Below, one piece after another: positions 22,501-33,110 of a DNA stretch of 64,000 nt. The notes beneath the pieces were generated by a model, which saw only the letters and a list, made by a program, of their open reading frames with translations, was not told the origin of the DNA and did not search any database. Each line of letters opens with the position of its first letter. Position 1 is the stretch's first letter. Origin of the DNA: Massariosphaeria phaeospora (lineage: Eukaryota > Ascomycota > Dothideomycetes > Pleosporales); NCBI GenBank assembly GCA_011032825.1, contig JAADJZ010000004.1, positions 1,798,001 through 1,862,000 of the forward strand, in the 5' to 3' direction. Position numbers and translations under genes: made by a program.

Positions 22501-22844
22501 TTGTCCCCAATACCTAGACCTACTACCGTATGCAATCTGCTTCCGTCAAAAGTCACTGATGCAGTAAGAATGTGGATTAAGAATACCGGAAGTACTGCGC
22601 ATGTGGAGACCGGGCGGGCCACGGCAACTTCTCTAGAAACCGGAACACCGGCTTGTATATGTTTGCGGTGGTCGAGAATCTCTGTGGGGCGTAGTTCCTG
22701 CATAATCTACAAGCCGCAATCGGCAGCTGCAGTGGCTTATGTTGGAAGCGATCAGCGTGAAAGTGTATGGCATTCCAGGACATGTTTGAGTGCGATCAGA
22801 GCCTATCGTCTGCGCTAAAAAAGGGCCGGAGATGGACCTCATCC
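16535..22844 (+). repeat. 6.3-kb gene-free interval with degenerate TATA / CTAAAA / CATGTG modules
   Basis: No long conserved frame on either strand. From about 16.98 to 22.7 kb the plus strand repeats a loose pattern: TATATAAG or TATATAGG, a C/T-rich tract such as CTCTTTCTCTAC, a CTAAAA-like motif 63-77 bp after the TATA, and an ATG 86-98 bp after it. Eight modules fit (TATA at 17053, 17495, 18256, 20310, 21163, 21474, 21739, 22071). In addition CATGTG occurs about twenty times (for example 18023, 18521, 19903, 20529, 21253, 21569, 21624, 22452), often followed by a CTGCTTCCGG-like stretch and an A-run. The copies are too diverged for simple tandem repeats. Flanking genes converge on the interval, so ordinary promoters are not expected. 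Nature unknown: relict mini-gene array, non-coding RNA locus or clustered binding sites. Confidence 0.6.
21163..22167 (+). promoter_or_regulatory. Four consecutive core-promoter-like modules
   Basis: The clearest part of the array. TATATAGG 21163, TATATAAG 21474, TACATAAG 21739 and TATATAGG 22071 are 311, 265 and 332 bp apart. Each is followed by a C/T-rich tract, then CTAAATA 21240, TTGAAAA 21545, CTAAAA 21803 and CTAAAA 22140, then ATG at 21254, 21570, 21825/21828 and 22165. Two modules also share GATCGATGTG upstream (about 21708 and 22059). The TATA-ATG distance is similar to that of the dihydroxyacid dehydratase gene in this window (about 90 bp). Confidence 0.5.
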
Positions 22845-24515
22845 TCAGTCCTCCTCATCATCACTAGCAAGATCGAAGTCGTCCGTCTTCAGCATCCTCT
22901 CTCGGTCCTCCTCATCATTATCCGAGTTCCAGCCCTCTCGCGCAGCAACCTCCTTGACTTTATCCACCCTCCATCCCGGGTGGCTTGCGAACCATCGATC
23001 GATCTCTTCTAAGCTCTTGCCGGCAGTCTCCACGATGTAGTAGTACACAAACGGTACAAAGCTTGCGTTGAAAACCGCGTAGATCAGGTACAGCCCCCAG
23101 CCAAGATGATGTATACCGATCGGTGTAGTCTGCACAACGATGTAGTTGAACAGCCAGTCCGAAGCCGTCGCCAGCGCGGCTCCTTTGGACCGCATGGCCA
23201 ACGAGTTGATTTCGGCTGGGTACAGCCACGGCACTGTGATCCAGCCGAAACTGAAGGCGGTGAAATAGAGGAACATAAAAACCGTGGCGACGATTCCGGG
23301 TACGAGCCGCGAGGTGGGGTTTCCTTGACCGATGCCGACGGATATGGCGATGCCGAGGAATGCGACGGACATGCAGGCTGCGGAGGCCATGAGCAGGGGA
23401 CGTCGACCGACGCGTTCGATGACGAGGATGGAGAACCAGGTTGCGCTCATGAAGCAGAAGGCGTTGACTGTCGAGATCACGCGAGCGGTGAGTTCGGGAA
23501 GGCCGACGGAGCGCTGGAGAACGAGGGGTAGATAGTAGCATAGCACGTTGATGCCAGATAGCTGCTGTGCCATCTGCAATAGAACGCCCAAAGACATCCT
23601 TCGTGTTGCCTGACCTCCTGCGAACACCTGCTTCCACGAAGCCTTCGTCGCCTGCTCTAACCGCACCGACTCCTTGATCGTGTGAAACTCGTCCTGGACT
23701 TCGGCGTCGCTATCGCATAGGGCTTTGAGCACTACCTTCGCTTCGGCATCCCGTTGTCGCATCAAGAGCCATCGCGGGCTCTCCGGGAGAACCCATATCA
23801 TCGACAAGATAACCACGGAAAATAGAAGCTGAATGCCCAGTGGAAACCTCCATTGCGCGTCTCCTGTCGCTCCGCTAAAGACGAGAGTGATCACGTTACT
23901 CGCGACAAATCCGCCAACATTGACAGTCATCTCCTTGACCACGGCGCGGCCCTTCTCCTCACTCTTGCTGCACTCGACGTGCCAGACCGGCGCCGTGGCT
24001 GTGTTCCCGCCATTGCCAATGCCAGCTACAAATCTTCCCCACACCAACCAGTTTAGGTCCTGCGATACCGTCTGTATGACAATGCCGACCGTCATGATCA
24101 CGGTAGACAGCAGCAGCATCCACCGCCGCCCCAGCTTCTCGCCCACGAACGAGGACAGTATAGCGCCGAAAAAGCAGCCGAGATCGTAGACGGACGTGAC
24201 GAAGCCGAGGACGGGGAGCGAGGGGTCCTGGAAGAAGGTTAGAAAGGGCCGGCCGACCATGATGCCGCCAAACACCCCTTGCTCGTAGCCGAACAGGCAC
24301 ATCACGGTGCCCGCCGCAACGGATATGGCTGTGTGGAGACGCGGCCCGGCGAAGTAGTAGGGCGTGTTCGAGGAGCGGAACTGAGCCTCGCTATCATCGT
24401 GGTCTACATTGAGTCGTGAGCGAGGCCGTCCGGTGTGGTCGTCGCGGTGCTCGAGATGCGCGTCGGCGTTCAGCGGTTCGGCCTCAATGGAGGAGTGCAG
24501 AGGTGCGTAGGACAT
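22845..24515 (-). CDS. MFS sugar transporter
   Basis: Intronless, 556 residues, twelve predicted membrane segments. Diagnostic motifs are in order: GYEQGVFGGIMVGRPFL in TM1, VGEKLGRRWML in loop 2-3, PESPRWLLMRQRDAEA after TM6, QQLSGINVLCYYLP in TM7, VIERVGRRPLLM, VPWLYPAEINSLAMRSKG and ETAGKSLEEID after TM12. These mark the sugar porter family, proton-coupled hexose or related sugar uptake at the plasma membrane. The exact sugar cannot be read. The N-terminus (50-60 residues) and acidic C-terminus (DNDEEDRERMLKTDDFDLAS) are cytoplasmic. Start chosen at the first ATG (24515). Its 3' end converges with the repeat-module interval. Confidence 0.92.
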   Translation of the reverse strand: MSYAPLHSSIEAEPLNADAHLEHRDDHTGRPRSRLNVDHDDSEAQFRSSNTPYYFAGPRLHTAISVAAGTVMCLFGYEQGVFGGIMVGRPFLTFFQDPSLPVLGFVTSVYDLGCFFGAILSSFVGEKLGRRWMLLLSTVIMTVGIVIQTVSQDLNWLVWGRFVAGIGNGGNTATAPVWHVECSKSEEKGRAVVKEMTVNVGGFVASNVITLVFSGATGDAQWRFPLGIQLLFSVVILSMIWVLPESPRWLLMRQRDAEAKVVLKALCDSDAEVQDEFHTIKESVRLEQATKASWKQVFAGGQATRRMSLGVLLQMAQQLSGINVLCYYLPLVLQRSVGLPELTARVISTVNAFCFMSATWFSILVIERVGRRPLLMASAACMSVAFLGIAISVGIGQGNPTSRLVPGIVATVFMFLYFTAFSFGWITVPWLYPAEINSLAMRSKGAALATASDWLFNYIVVQTTPIGIHHLGWGLYLIYAVFNASFVPFVYYYIVETAGKSLEEIDRWFASHPGWRVDKVKEVAAREGWNSDNDEEDRERMLKTDDFDLASDDEED

Positions 24516-25134
24516 GGCAGTGGTGCGTTTGGTCGGCTTCGATAGCAATGCATCTGGGTTACAATCAGTGGGCAGTTCGGGGGTGGGGTGCGTGCTATGT
24601 GTGAGAGGTAGACAATAGGGGAGGATGTCGTTTGTCGTTCAACACACCTGGACAGCTTGGCGCCGGAGGTGATGCGGGCTTGGCGTTGGGTTTCATCGCG
24701 TCTCGCGCGAACGAACCGCGACACTTTCATCGCTACACCACCAGAAGAGTGTTCTTCCATCATCGCTCTCGACGACCTATGCATGCGCATCGAGTTGCGC
24801 ACATCTTAGACTCTCCAGTGACCAACTGGTCAACACACGCATTACTGCACGACGATCCCGGACTTTCTCTATCAAGCGTAGTGCAATGCTTCGATGACAT
24901 ATTCACAGTTTTGTTCTTCAATACTCCGTACAGCCTTCCAACACGCCCCATGTTTGGAATCTTAGCCTTGTCTTTGTGACTCTGCAACGCGCTGCTGATA
25001 CTGGTGCCGACACACTCAGACCCGCCACACAGGCTTTCACCTATACCCCGAGGCTCTACTGATCCAGTGACCATAACACCAACAAGCATGACTACAGACC
25101 ACTTTAATAATAGGGCCCTTCGAACCTTCTTCAG
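24516..25134. other. Intergenic region upstream of the sugar transporter
   Basis: About 620 bp with no supported gene; presumed promoter of the transporter and 3' flank of the small membrane-protein gene. Confidence 0.4.
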
Positions 25135-25531
25135 TCAATCATCGCATCCCTGTTCCGAGGTAGGCTGTACCGCTGCCTGTGGCGTTGAGACTGTAACTTC
25201 ACTGACATGTTCCTCTTCATCTGCACAATGCAGGTCGGTATACTGCAAAAACGATGTGTTGAAGCCACTGACCTTTCAACCCAGTTTGTCCCGTTCGCCC
25301 AAGGATAGCCGCAGCCAACAGCAGTCCTACCATTCCGATGATTATGGAAATGAGGCCAACGGTAATCGCGATGATGCTCTCACTTGACAGCCGCTGGGGA
25401 TCGTTTGTCAGATCAACCTCCAGTGCGACGGGTGCCAAAGGCTTCGGTGGCACAAAGGGGAGGGTTCCTACGAGGTACTAAGTTAGTTGTTCGATAATTG
25501 GGGCCGGTAACAACTTACTGTTTTCGAACAT
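25135..25531 (-). CDS. Small single-pass membrane protein (three exons)
   Basis: Exons 25531-25519, 25467-25273 and 25220-25135 join in frame to 97 residues. Introns are 51 and 52 bp with GTAAGT and GTCAGT donors, CTAAC-type branch sequence in the first, and TAG and CAG acceptors. Product: short N-terminus MFENRTLPFVPPKPLAPVAL, one membrane segment (IIAITVGLISIIIGMVGLLLA, about residues 45-66), a basic turn, and a soluble tail rich in Glu, Thr and Gln. No signal peptide is evident, so a tail-like or type III topology is likely. Small proteins of this plan are common in dothideomycetes but uncharacterised. Without splicing only the middle exon is visible. Confidence 0.68.
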
Positions 25532-25990
25532 GATAGCCTTGTCTATGGGGTGTGAAAACTGAACCAGACGGGATACCCAATTCGAGTTTGGTGTCGACTC
25601 GAGGATGTGTATCGCTTGTGTTTGGGATGGCCGGGTTCTTTTATATTGACAGACGTTGGAGCCAGAAGAACCTACGAAGCGCTATCCCGCAGAATATCGA
25701 GGCCCGGTCCTGTGCACTTTCCCTAGCCGCAGTTCATCTTGCGGGTCGCCATTATGATATAAACAGCTGCAGAAGAGCCGATCGGCTGAATCGTGACAGT
25801 TCGATGTCAGCAGGAATAGCCAAGTATCGTCAGAGTAGGAATCTTGGGAAGAGTGTCCCTGGATGCTAACTTGGAAGAAGCCTTCAGCGACCTCGCATAT
25901 TCCTACAAGTTCCTAACGGCAGCCAAATGCTCGAAGATCCTACAAATTCCTGACGGTAGACCCACGCGATGGTTCTCACAAGACACTGGG

Positions 25991-26160
25991 CATGGAGATC
26001 GAGCACGGCCGTACATCCAGGACAAGGCGCAGGCCAGTCACCGAATTCGTATTTCCACGAGCCGAGTCCGGTCATTTGGCTGTGGTGGCGGTAGGAATTG
26101 GCAAAACCGCTGGAGTACATCGAGATCGAGCACGGCCGTTGATCCAGGACAAGGCGCAAG
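25991..26160 (+). repeat. Direct repeat pair, 127-bp offset
   Basis: GAGATCGAGCACGGCCGT followed by ATCCAGGACAAGGCGCA starts at 25995 and again at 26122, with only a few differences over about 42 bp. The sequence between the copies is not repeated as clearly. Confidence 0.7.
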
Positions 26161-26445
26161 TCAAGCAACACACTCCTCAATCCACCTGCCGAATCCCACC
26201 AATTCAATTGATCAATTAGAGTCGTGCAGGCATTGCTGACTATGTTCACTACCCACTAGTATCAAACGCGACAGATATGATTCGCCATTTCAATGTTGTG
26301 GCAGTATGAATTCCCAGTCTGCTGGTTCCGGTGAGGCTCTCCGCAGCAAATTTGAGCTTTGCGAAAACTTTCTCCGCTGGCCGAAGGACCCGTAGCGATG
26401 AGGGCGTCCAGTGGTATACGTGACGCTCCGAAATGATTCGCTCAC

Positions 26446-26585
26446 GATCGAGCTGACATGGCTTGGCGCATAGTATTCCTAAAGCCTGCAGGACCAAGAC
26501 TGACAGCGCGCCTATTATACGATCGAGCTGAAGACTACGTAGACTTGGCGCATCGGATTCCTAAAATCTGCAGGGCCAAGGCGTT
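26446..26585 (+). repeat. Second direct repeat pair, approx. 75-82-bp offset
   Basis: GATCGAGCTGA (26446 and 26521), CTTGGCGCAT and ATTCCTAAA (26475 and 26557) followed by CTGCAGG-CCAAG occur twice in the same order with small spacing differences. Confidence 0.6.
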
Positions 26586-26795
26586 GGCTGTGCTGACAGC
26601 CTGCATCGCCCACTTGTTCTGCACGATTCCTACTGTGCCTACATACCGGTCAATGACCAACATGACACCCATCTCAAAGCATCTATGTAGCGGCTAGACC
26701 TCCTCATACTGACACTGCACCACCCAACTCAGGCTCTATTTTCCATATCTCGTTGTGATGCGCGGTGCCATCGAAAGACTTGAAGAATCAGGGAG

Positions 26796-29278
26796 ATGGA
26801 GGAGCCGACATTTCAACTGGTTGACGTAGGGGACGAGTGAGCCTTCCAATACCTCTACAAATATTCACTAAGCTTTGCATTTTGCTGATTTACTTCAGTG
26901 GGTCTGTGGAGCACACGTCCTGTTTTTACCTCACTGATGACGGGCAACTACGTCAAAACTTCGATAAATCTGATGAATTTCGGTCTACTCACCAATTCGT
27001 TGTTATTAGGTACAAACACTTCGCAAAAATCGATGTACTCATGAAAAGATGTTTCCTTCGACGTGAACTCGGACTCCGTTACGCCCAAATCTGGAAGAGA
27101 CCTAGTTTCGAGCTAGATCCCGATGCGCTGGAACTTGAACGTGTAGATTTCAGGGTGATTGCAGACCAATACGACAGGCTCAGGGAGACTCTGGATCTAA
27201 TGCAAGATAGCAGGCCACCAAGCTATCGCCACGAAAGGAGTAAGGTGCTAAGGCTTCTAGTCGATGGTTTCCTCTTGAATTGGTCAATTATTTTTGGGAC
27301 AGTCCATCGACCGATCTTGAGGCAAGAAGGCATGTCCCGAGCCCATTGGCGGGATATGCATAATCGGAAGATGTTACAGCACAGGAGGATGATGTATGAC
27401 CTGTCGACAATACATACTAAATTCCAAACATTTCACACACAAACCTTGGACGACCATTTCGCTGCGAACATCAAATCTGTTCGCCTTTCCACCTGTATCG
27501 ATCCAGTAGATCTCGCCGACTCGTTCGTGTGGGACATAGGGAAGAGTTGTGAAATTAGCCAGTCTGAATATGCATTTCTGGGCAATGCTGTCGCAGGATG
27601 TCAAGAGTTCGAATCACTACTCGCGGAGCTTCACCACATAGACTCAGAAGACGCGGCTCAATTCCAGGGGTTACAAGTTATGATCCACGACGTGAAGTTA
27701 GTCCGGCTCGCCATGATGGGAACGCCCTGGAGTAATGCTTTCAACAGTATTCGGCGTCTTACAAACACTGAAAAGGAGGATATCACCATCTCGTGGCTGC
27801 ACTCAGCTTTCAGAGTGCAAAATCAGACGTTCCATGACCGAGTCAGGAATATCGACTGCGACGTATCGGCATCCACTAGGACCGCGTTTCCCCGCAAGTT
27901 CATTCATCAACAAGATTACAAAGCTTGGAATAAAGGCATAGCAACCATACGCCGGTTCCTCCGAGGAACACTACCCAGTACACTCGAGAAAGTTTGTCGA
28001 TTGCTTCAAGTAGCCTATGCCATGGGCTCGCAAGATCCGAGTCACCCAGATTTTCGAACGTGCTTTCTAGACGACTTGGCTCGTTGGAGGAACATTGTAC
28101 CCGATCACAGCATTGCTCATTTTGATACTATTGTCAAAGCGGTCTGGGGGAAAACGTTCAACGAAGCGGATTCAATTGCTTTGTCTGAGAATGGGTCCAA
28201 CAACACCCTAATCCATCTTCAAGAAATTCTCTCGGGCGTGATTTCTCGTTGCCCCGCTGCAGGAAATCTCAACGAGGAGGACCAGGATGATCATCAACCA
28301 CACGGTAAAGAGCAGTTTTTTGATGCAGCCGCTCACCCGGACTACGTGGGTGAGCAGCCTGCACTTGGAAGAATCGAGGATCCACGAGCGTATCCAGATG
28401 TTCGCAAGTTGCCAATTCTCGAGGACTTTTCCACGGACACCGTTGTTCAACTGATGATGATCGGAGCTATCTTTGGTTTCATATTTTCTTTCTTGCTAAG
28501 TATGTGGATCCCTGTGGCCTTCGACGCAAGTTTGATTAACGTAACTGACGCATGGGCCTATATAGTCTTTCACTCGTTTACTTTGCCATCTTTGCTCTCC
28601 GAGCATGTGAAAAGAGGAGACATCAACCCCACGAACTCTGAAGAGCGTAATCTGCTCACGCTTCAACTGTATTTGGGAATTCTAACCCACACCCACTGGG
28701 CAAACAGTGAGAGCTATTACGAGAAGCCATTCCCGCCCCACTCACACTTCACCACATCAGAAGAAGAAAACGTACAAAGTACCCCGGACATGACGATGGC
28801 GGACACGTCAGAACCTGATGATCCGTAAGTCACTTCATTTAGCTGGGACGCATATACTCAACTAACGTTAAGTCGATACAGCCATCGAGCAACATCTCCA
28901 GCACAGCCAGCTCTCTCACCACCAGCGTCTCAGTCTCAAACAGTAGAGCGACCACAGTGCCCCCATTGCAGCAAACAGTTTTCAAACGTCGGAAATCGGA
29001 ATCGACACGTGCGGTATGACTGCGGAAAGGAAGGTCGATTTCCGTGTCGCCATCGAGGTTGCGCGAGGGTACTGACGAGGAAGGCTTACCGCGACAAGCA
29101 CGAGTCGCTGAAGTGCCCTTTCAAGAATATCGAGCTGGAAATTCAGGAGCCCACCTTCTCGTATGATATCCCATTCGATGCTTCGTCGGTTATTGATGTG
29201 CGGCAAGAATTTGCACAAACTCTAGCGACTGCAGGGTGGGGACTTTCATCTGGTAATGGAAGCTTGAGAGTCGGTTGA
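26796..29278 (+). CDS. Long protein with hydrophobic segment and C-terminal C2HC zinc-finger pair (three exons)
   Basis: Exons 26796-26836, 26899-28824 and 28882-29278; 787 residues in frame. The upstream ATG plus a 62-bp intron (GTGAGC to TTCAG) replaces an apparent non-ATG start. Intron 2 is 57 bp with a CTAAC branch site. The long central region (residues 15-600) is mostly helical and unrecognised. Near residue 540 lies a strongly hydrophobic stretch, VVQLMMIGAIFGFIFSFLLS, possibly a membrane segment. The last exon encodes CPHC-x12-H-x4-C (CPHCSKQFSNVGNRNRH, then VRYDC) and CRHRGC-x12-H-x4-C (CRHRGCARVLTRKAYRDKH, then ESLKC): two C2HC zinc-finger-like motifs. A nucleic-acid or protein-binding role is inferred only from the fingers. 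Confidence 0.72.
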
Positions 29279-30345
29279 TGTTTTGTCTTGTACTATCGAA
29301 CACATGACTGTCGGTTTTTTGCTATGGAACGCATAAATTTGTGCCCTTGCTATCGAACCACATGCATCATACCTCCGGGGTTCAGGCAATACTACTTATT
29401 CGTTTTGCTGCGGTGTCCATCCTGCCCGTTACGTCTCATCTGTATTCCCCTTGATCTCCACGACCGCTTGTAAATGCACTGGCTGTACTAGTTATCATAA
29501 TTCCTTACATCTATCCTGTAGCTCTTCTAAAGGCCTCTACAAAAAGGGTCTTGATACTCCAGATAGTGCCGGAATCGCTTGTCTTCTCGAGAATATAGGT
29601 CCATAACCGAGCTACAGCCTTAGTTAAGAAGAGTATACATGATGCGTCAGTACATTTGGAACGAGCCAGAGTGATGCGAAGTGTCTGTAGCGAAGAACTG
29701 TCCAAGGTATCGCATCACTTACTGGAAAAAGGAGTGGTGGCCAGCAATTCAGCGAGCCATTCTGCCGAATTATGAAACTGCCAGGTTGGTTATAAGATTT
29801 AAAATGCATCCAATAAACCTATGATATAATAGTAGATGGGAGAGCCTGCAAAAGAGATTCCGAGACAGCGATGAGGGTCGCGCCAGTCCTTAAACGCTTT
29901 AGCGGCATTAGTTAACGTTAGCGCGAGGCCCGCACTTTTTGAACAAGTCCATGACCGCTCCGCTCAGCGCACCACTTCACCACCTCACCACTCCATCATC
30001 TCGCCACCGCTGTCCATTGATTGATTGCTGACTCAGATAGATTAGATCGTTTTGCCATTGCTCTCGACGATATGAGCAACCCCTAGTGCGATTTAGGGTA
30101 AACTTCGTTTGCCCTAAGATCGAGGCCTCGTCGTATCCACGGAAGACCATTATGCTCAAGCTTGAGCTACTCTGCACGGTAGTCGAATTATATTCACATC
30201 GAAGAGCGCACACAATCAGGTGTTAACCTTTGATACAGCTAGGTATATACAGTCAAAAGTGATGCCCACGGACAGTCTTTCAACGGAGAACATCTCAACA
30301 TCTTACAACGACGGAGATGTTACCGGCAAGACGCTCGCGCTCCCT
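29279..30345. other. Gene-free stretch
   Basis: About 1.07 kb between convergent genes. Only short frames; no transposon or RNA gene recognised. Confidence 0.5.
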
Positions 30346-31581
30346 CTACTGCTCTTCCAAAACATCTTTCTTCTCCATCGGCGGCCTGAACCCACAATAC
30401 TTGCAGGTATCCGGATACCCGGTCCACGGCGAGTTGGGGATCGGTTGTCCGCCCTTAGCTGTCCACAAGTTCACGGCCTGGGGGTTCTGCTTCGCCTTGG
30501 GGTTCACACCGATGTCGATGGTTGCGTATAGGCCGTCCTCGATCTTGCTGCCGATGAGCGAGATCTTCATGACCGGGTCATCGCCGCCCTGTTTGCCCAT
30601 GTTGAAGAGCGGGTCGACTGCGTTCTTGGTGATGGCTTGCTTGTTGGTGTTGTAGGGGGCGGTGGCCTCGACCTGCGCGAGGAAGTTTTGCTCGATGTAG
30701 AACTGGCCGACGTGCGAGATGGTGCCGCCACGGATTGTGTTGTTTGCAAGGAGTTGGGCACCGTGGTGGATGATGGCTGAAGACCAGTTAGTGGGCGGTC
30801 AAGAAAGAGTAGGACACAAGAGTACGTACTGTGGAGATGGTTGGTGCGGCCGACGTAGTGTCCGGGGATAACGGTAGTGAAAGTTGCCGTTCCGTTTTTA
30901 CCGGTCGGCTGGACCCCACGCAGAGCGTTTGTTGCGACCGCAGTGTTCGAGCCGTCGCCGTTGCCTTTAGCTACTACACCTGTGTAGACACCCTGTCGAC
31001 GTCAGCCAAGAGTCAATCGAGTCAGCTCGAACAATGGTCCGTACCGTGGCATTAGATCCCCAGAGCTCGACGTAAGCATCCGTCACTGGTTTGCATCCCG
31101 ACGTGTCGATGATATTGATGTCTAAGTGCGTGATAGCACCCTTTTCTCCAGTAAGGACATCGGACCTGATCAACTCGCCCATGACCCCTTCACAACCGTA
31201 AGTCTTTGCTCACTCATTTGAAACATTTTTGCGAGACTTACAGTAGGGGCCCTCGGTCGACTCAGGGTCAAGCGTGCACGCCGCACTGGCGCCATACTCC
31301 TCCTCAGCCTCTGCCGGATCACGACGAACAATCTCGTGCTCCTTCGCAAAGCCCGCCGCCACTCTCAGCTCGTGCAGCCTGGCCTCGCGTCTGATGTGCT
31401 GTTCCCGGACCCAGCCACTCTCGACAAGGTCCCGCTTGCACGAAGCAACGTTCCGCCTCTCCGGATGGTCGAGATGAGCCTGACGCCTCAAAATCTCCCT
31501 GTTAGTGTTGCCGCCCGGGTGAGCAACCACGCCTGCGGCCAAAAGAACGGCAGCGGCGAACGCCTGGGAGAAGAGAACCAT
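30346..31581 (-). CDS. Secreted intradiol ring-cleavage dioxygenase (four exons)
   Basis: Exons 31581-31242, 31187-31045, 30992-30830 and 30776-30346; 358 residues. Introns are 52-54 bp. The protein starts with a signal peptide (MVLFSQAFAAAVLLAAGVVA, then HPGG). The first junction restores EGPYWVMGELIRSDV, the usual start of the catalytic beta-sandwich. Expected ferric-iron ligands are visible: Tyr in NATGVYTG, Tyr in PGHYVGRTNHLH, and the two His of HLH. The family cleaves catechol-type rings between the hydroxyls. Secreted fungal members act on lignin-derived or plant phenolics, but this substrate is unknown. Cys residues (TSGCKP, DTCKYCGF) could form disulfides. Downstream gene is convergent. 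Confidence 0.88.
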
Positions 31582-33110
31582 GGTGCCTGAGTATCCCTTT
31601 CTCTGTTGTATTCGGATCAGTTCAGTCAAGAGCAAGCAAGAAGAGACAGCAACAAAAAATCTCCAGAACTAGCGGTTGAGTCTGCCCAGTTTATATTCGC
31701 CCAAAGCCATCGTTATTGCGGTGTGCTCGGTCGTACTAGCAAATATCACTCTGGATACACGGATCTACACCACCAATGCGCCGTTCCAATCCAAAACAAG
31801 GATTCCATTCCTCCAGCTTCCAGAAAAAACTATCATCGCCGTAGTGCTCTCAGATTGTCATCATAATCGCCACGATGGTGATAGGCTGCGGCATATGGCG
31901 CCAAGACGACGTGCCGCACCTTGATTGCGTCTTGATTGAGGGGCGCCATCATGCGCATGCTTGGCAGCGGGGTGCAGCCGGTTCTCGTGGCTGTCGGAAT
32001 CGCTGCATGGCGGATAAATCACATCATTGGGCGGCGAGCGAAAGGGGTGGATATTTGGGGATTAGCCGGACCTGTAAGGTGCCGGTTCGGTAGTTGGAGA
32101 GACGGTAAGGGGATGTGTTGGAGTTGGGGAAATTGGATGAGGAAGATGAGGGTATAGGGTGCTCTGGGCTGTGCGAAGGGCATTATTAATTGGAGATGGC
32201 TCATACGGTGGCGGTGGTTTGGGTTGTGACAGTTTAGGGATGGCGGCGATGTTGGGATAGTGCGTGGTAACGACGAAAAGTAAAAGCAAGCACGTCAGAT
32301 GTCGTTCGGCGGCGCAGTGCATAGGAATCAGGTAGGATTATTGTTTTGATTTCTCAGTCATTCCCTTTTCTAGACAGCCATCACTTTCTCTTCTCCAATT
32401 GGAACGTCGCTCCCAAGCCAACAACCTCTTTGAACACAGCTAACATACAGCAAACCACAGCATCACGTCGCAACAACATTTCTCCTTTGCCACACACCCA
32501 TGCCGGCAATCGCCCTCTTGGGACCATCTACCCCGCAGTCCCGAGCCCCAAAGCCGACCTGCGAGATGAGATGAGATGAGATTGAAATAAAAAGATGCGA
32601 CCACATGTGCCGCTAGGCTCAGCAGTCCATTCCGGATCTGCGCCAAGAGCACTATGTGCATATGCGGGGAGGTTAGATTGGCATGCGCGTTTGTGTAGAG
32701 TGGAAAGGTTGTGGTCTCACCATGTAATTTGCAAGTTACGTAGCTGGAAAACAAGGCCTTGCTGGTGATGACCGCCAGTGGATATTTGGGGTGAAGGATT
32801 GGGTTTGGTTGGGGAGAGGGGAGGGGAGGTGCTGTGGGCAAGTCGTCGGAGGCTTTGAGCCGAAGGGGGGGAGCGTGTGGTGCGGCGCGGATATTTGGTT
32901 GTGGGCATAGATATTGGTGGCGCACCGCTCCTGGACATTGAACATTCGCAGCACTGCTTTGCTTCGCCCCGACTACGTCGCCATGCTTTTTGTCGTGGTA
33001 ACTCGGGATCCCGGATCAGAGGAGTTTGTACGGAAGCCGAGACTGTGCGTTGCAAAAGCGCAGTGAAACCTACTGATCGATTCGGTGTGGTTAGAAGTGC
33101 TCTTTTCTGT
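31582..33110. other. Gene-free stretch
   Basis: About 1.5 kb. No supported gene. A short GATGA-type minisatellite (GAGATGAGATGAGATGAG) lies near 32563-32581. Left end should hold the dioxygenase promoter. Confidence 0.45.

Larger units (their letters stand above)
25532..26795. other. Intergenic region with degenerate direct repeats
   Basis: No supported gene. Contains the direct repeats listed separately and presumably the promoters of the divergent genes at 25531 (minus) and 26796 (plus). Confidence 0.5.

Noticed and set aside
16980..22800. Module array as snoRNA, tRNA or CRISPR cluster
   Set aside because: No box C/D pairs at fixed spacing, no A/B boxes, and no identical repeats with unique spacers.
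26837..26898. Apparent start of the zinc-finger protein at 26837
   Set aside because: It begins with GTG, which is the donor of a 62-bp intron; the ATG at 26796 with splicing explains the frame.
29279..30345. Degraded transposon
   Set aside because: No terminal repeats, target duplication or transposase fragment could be shown.
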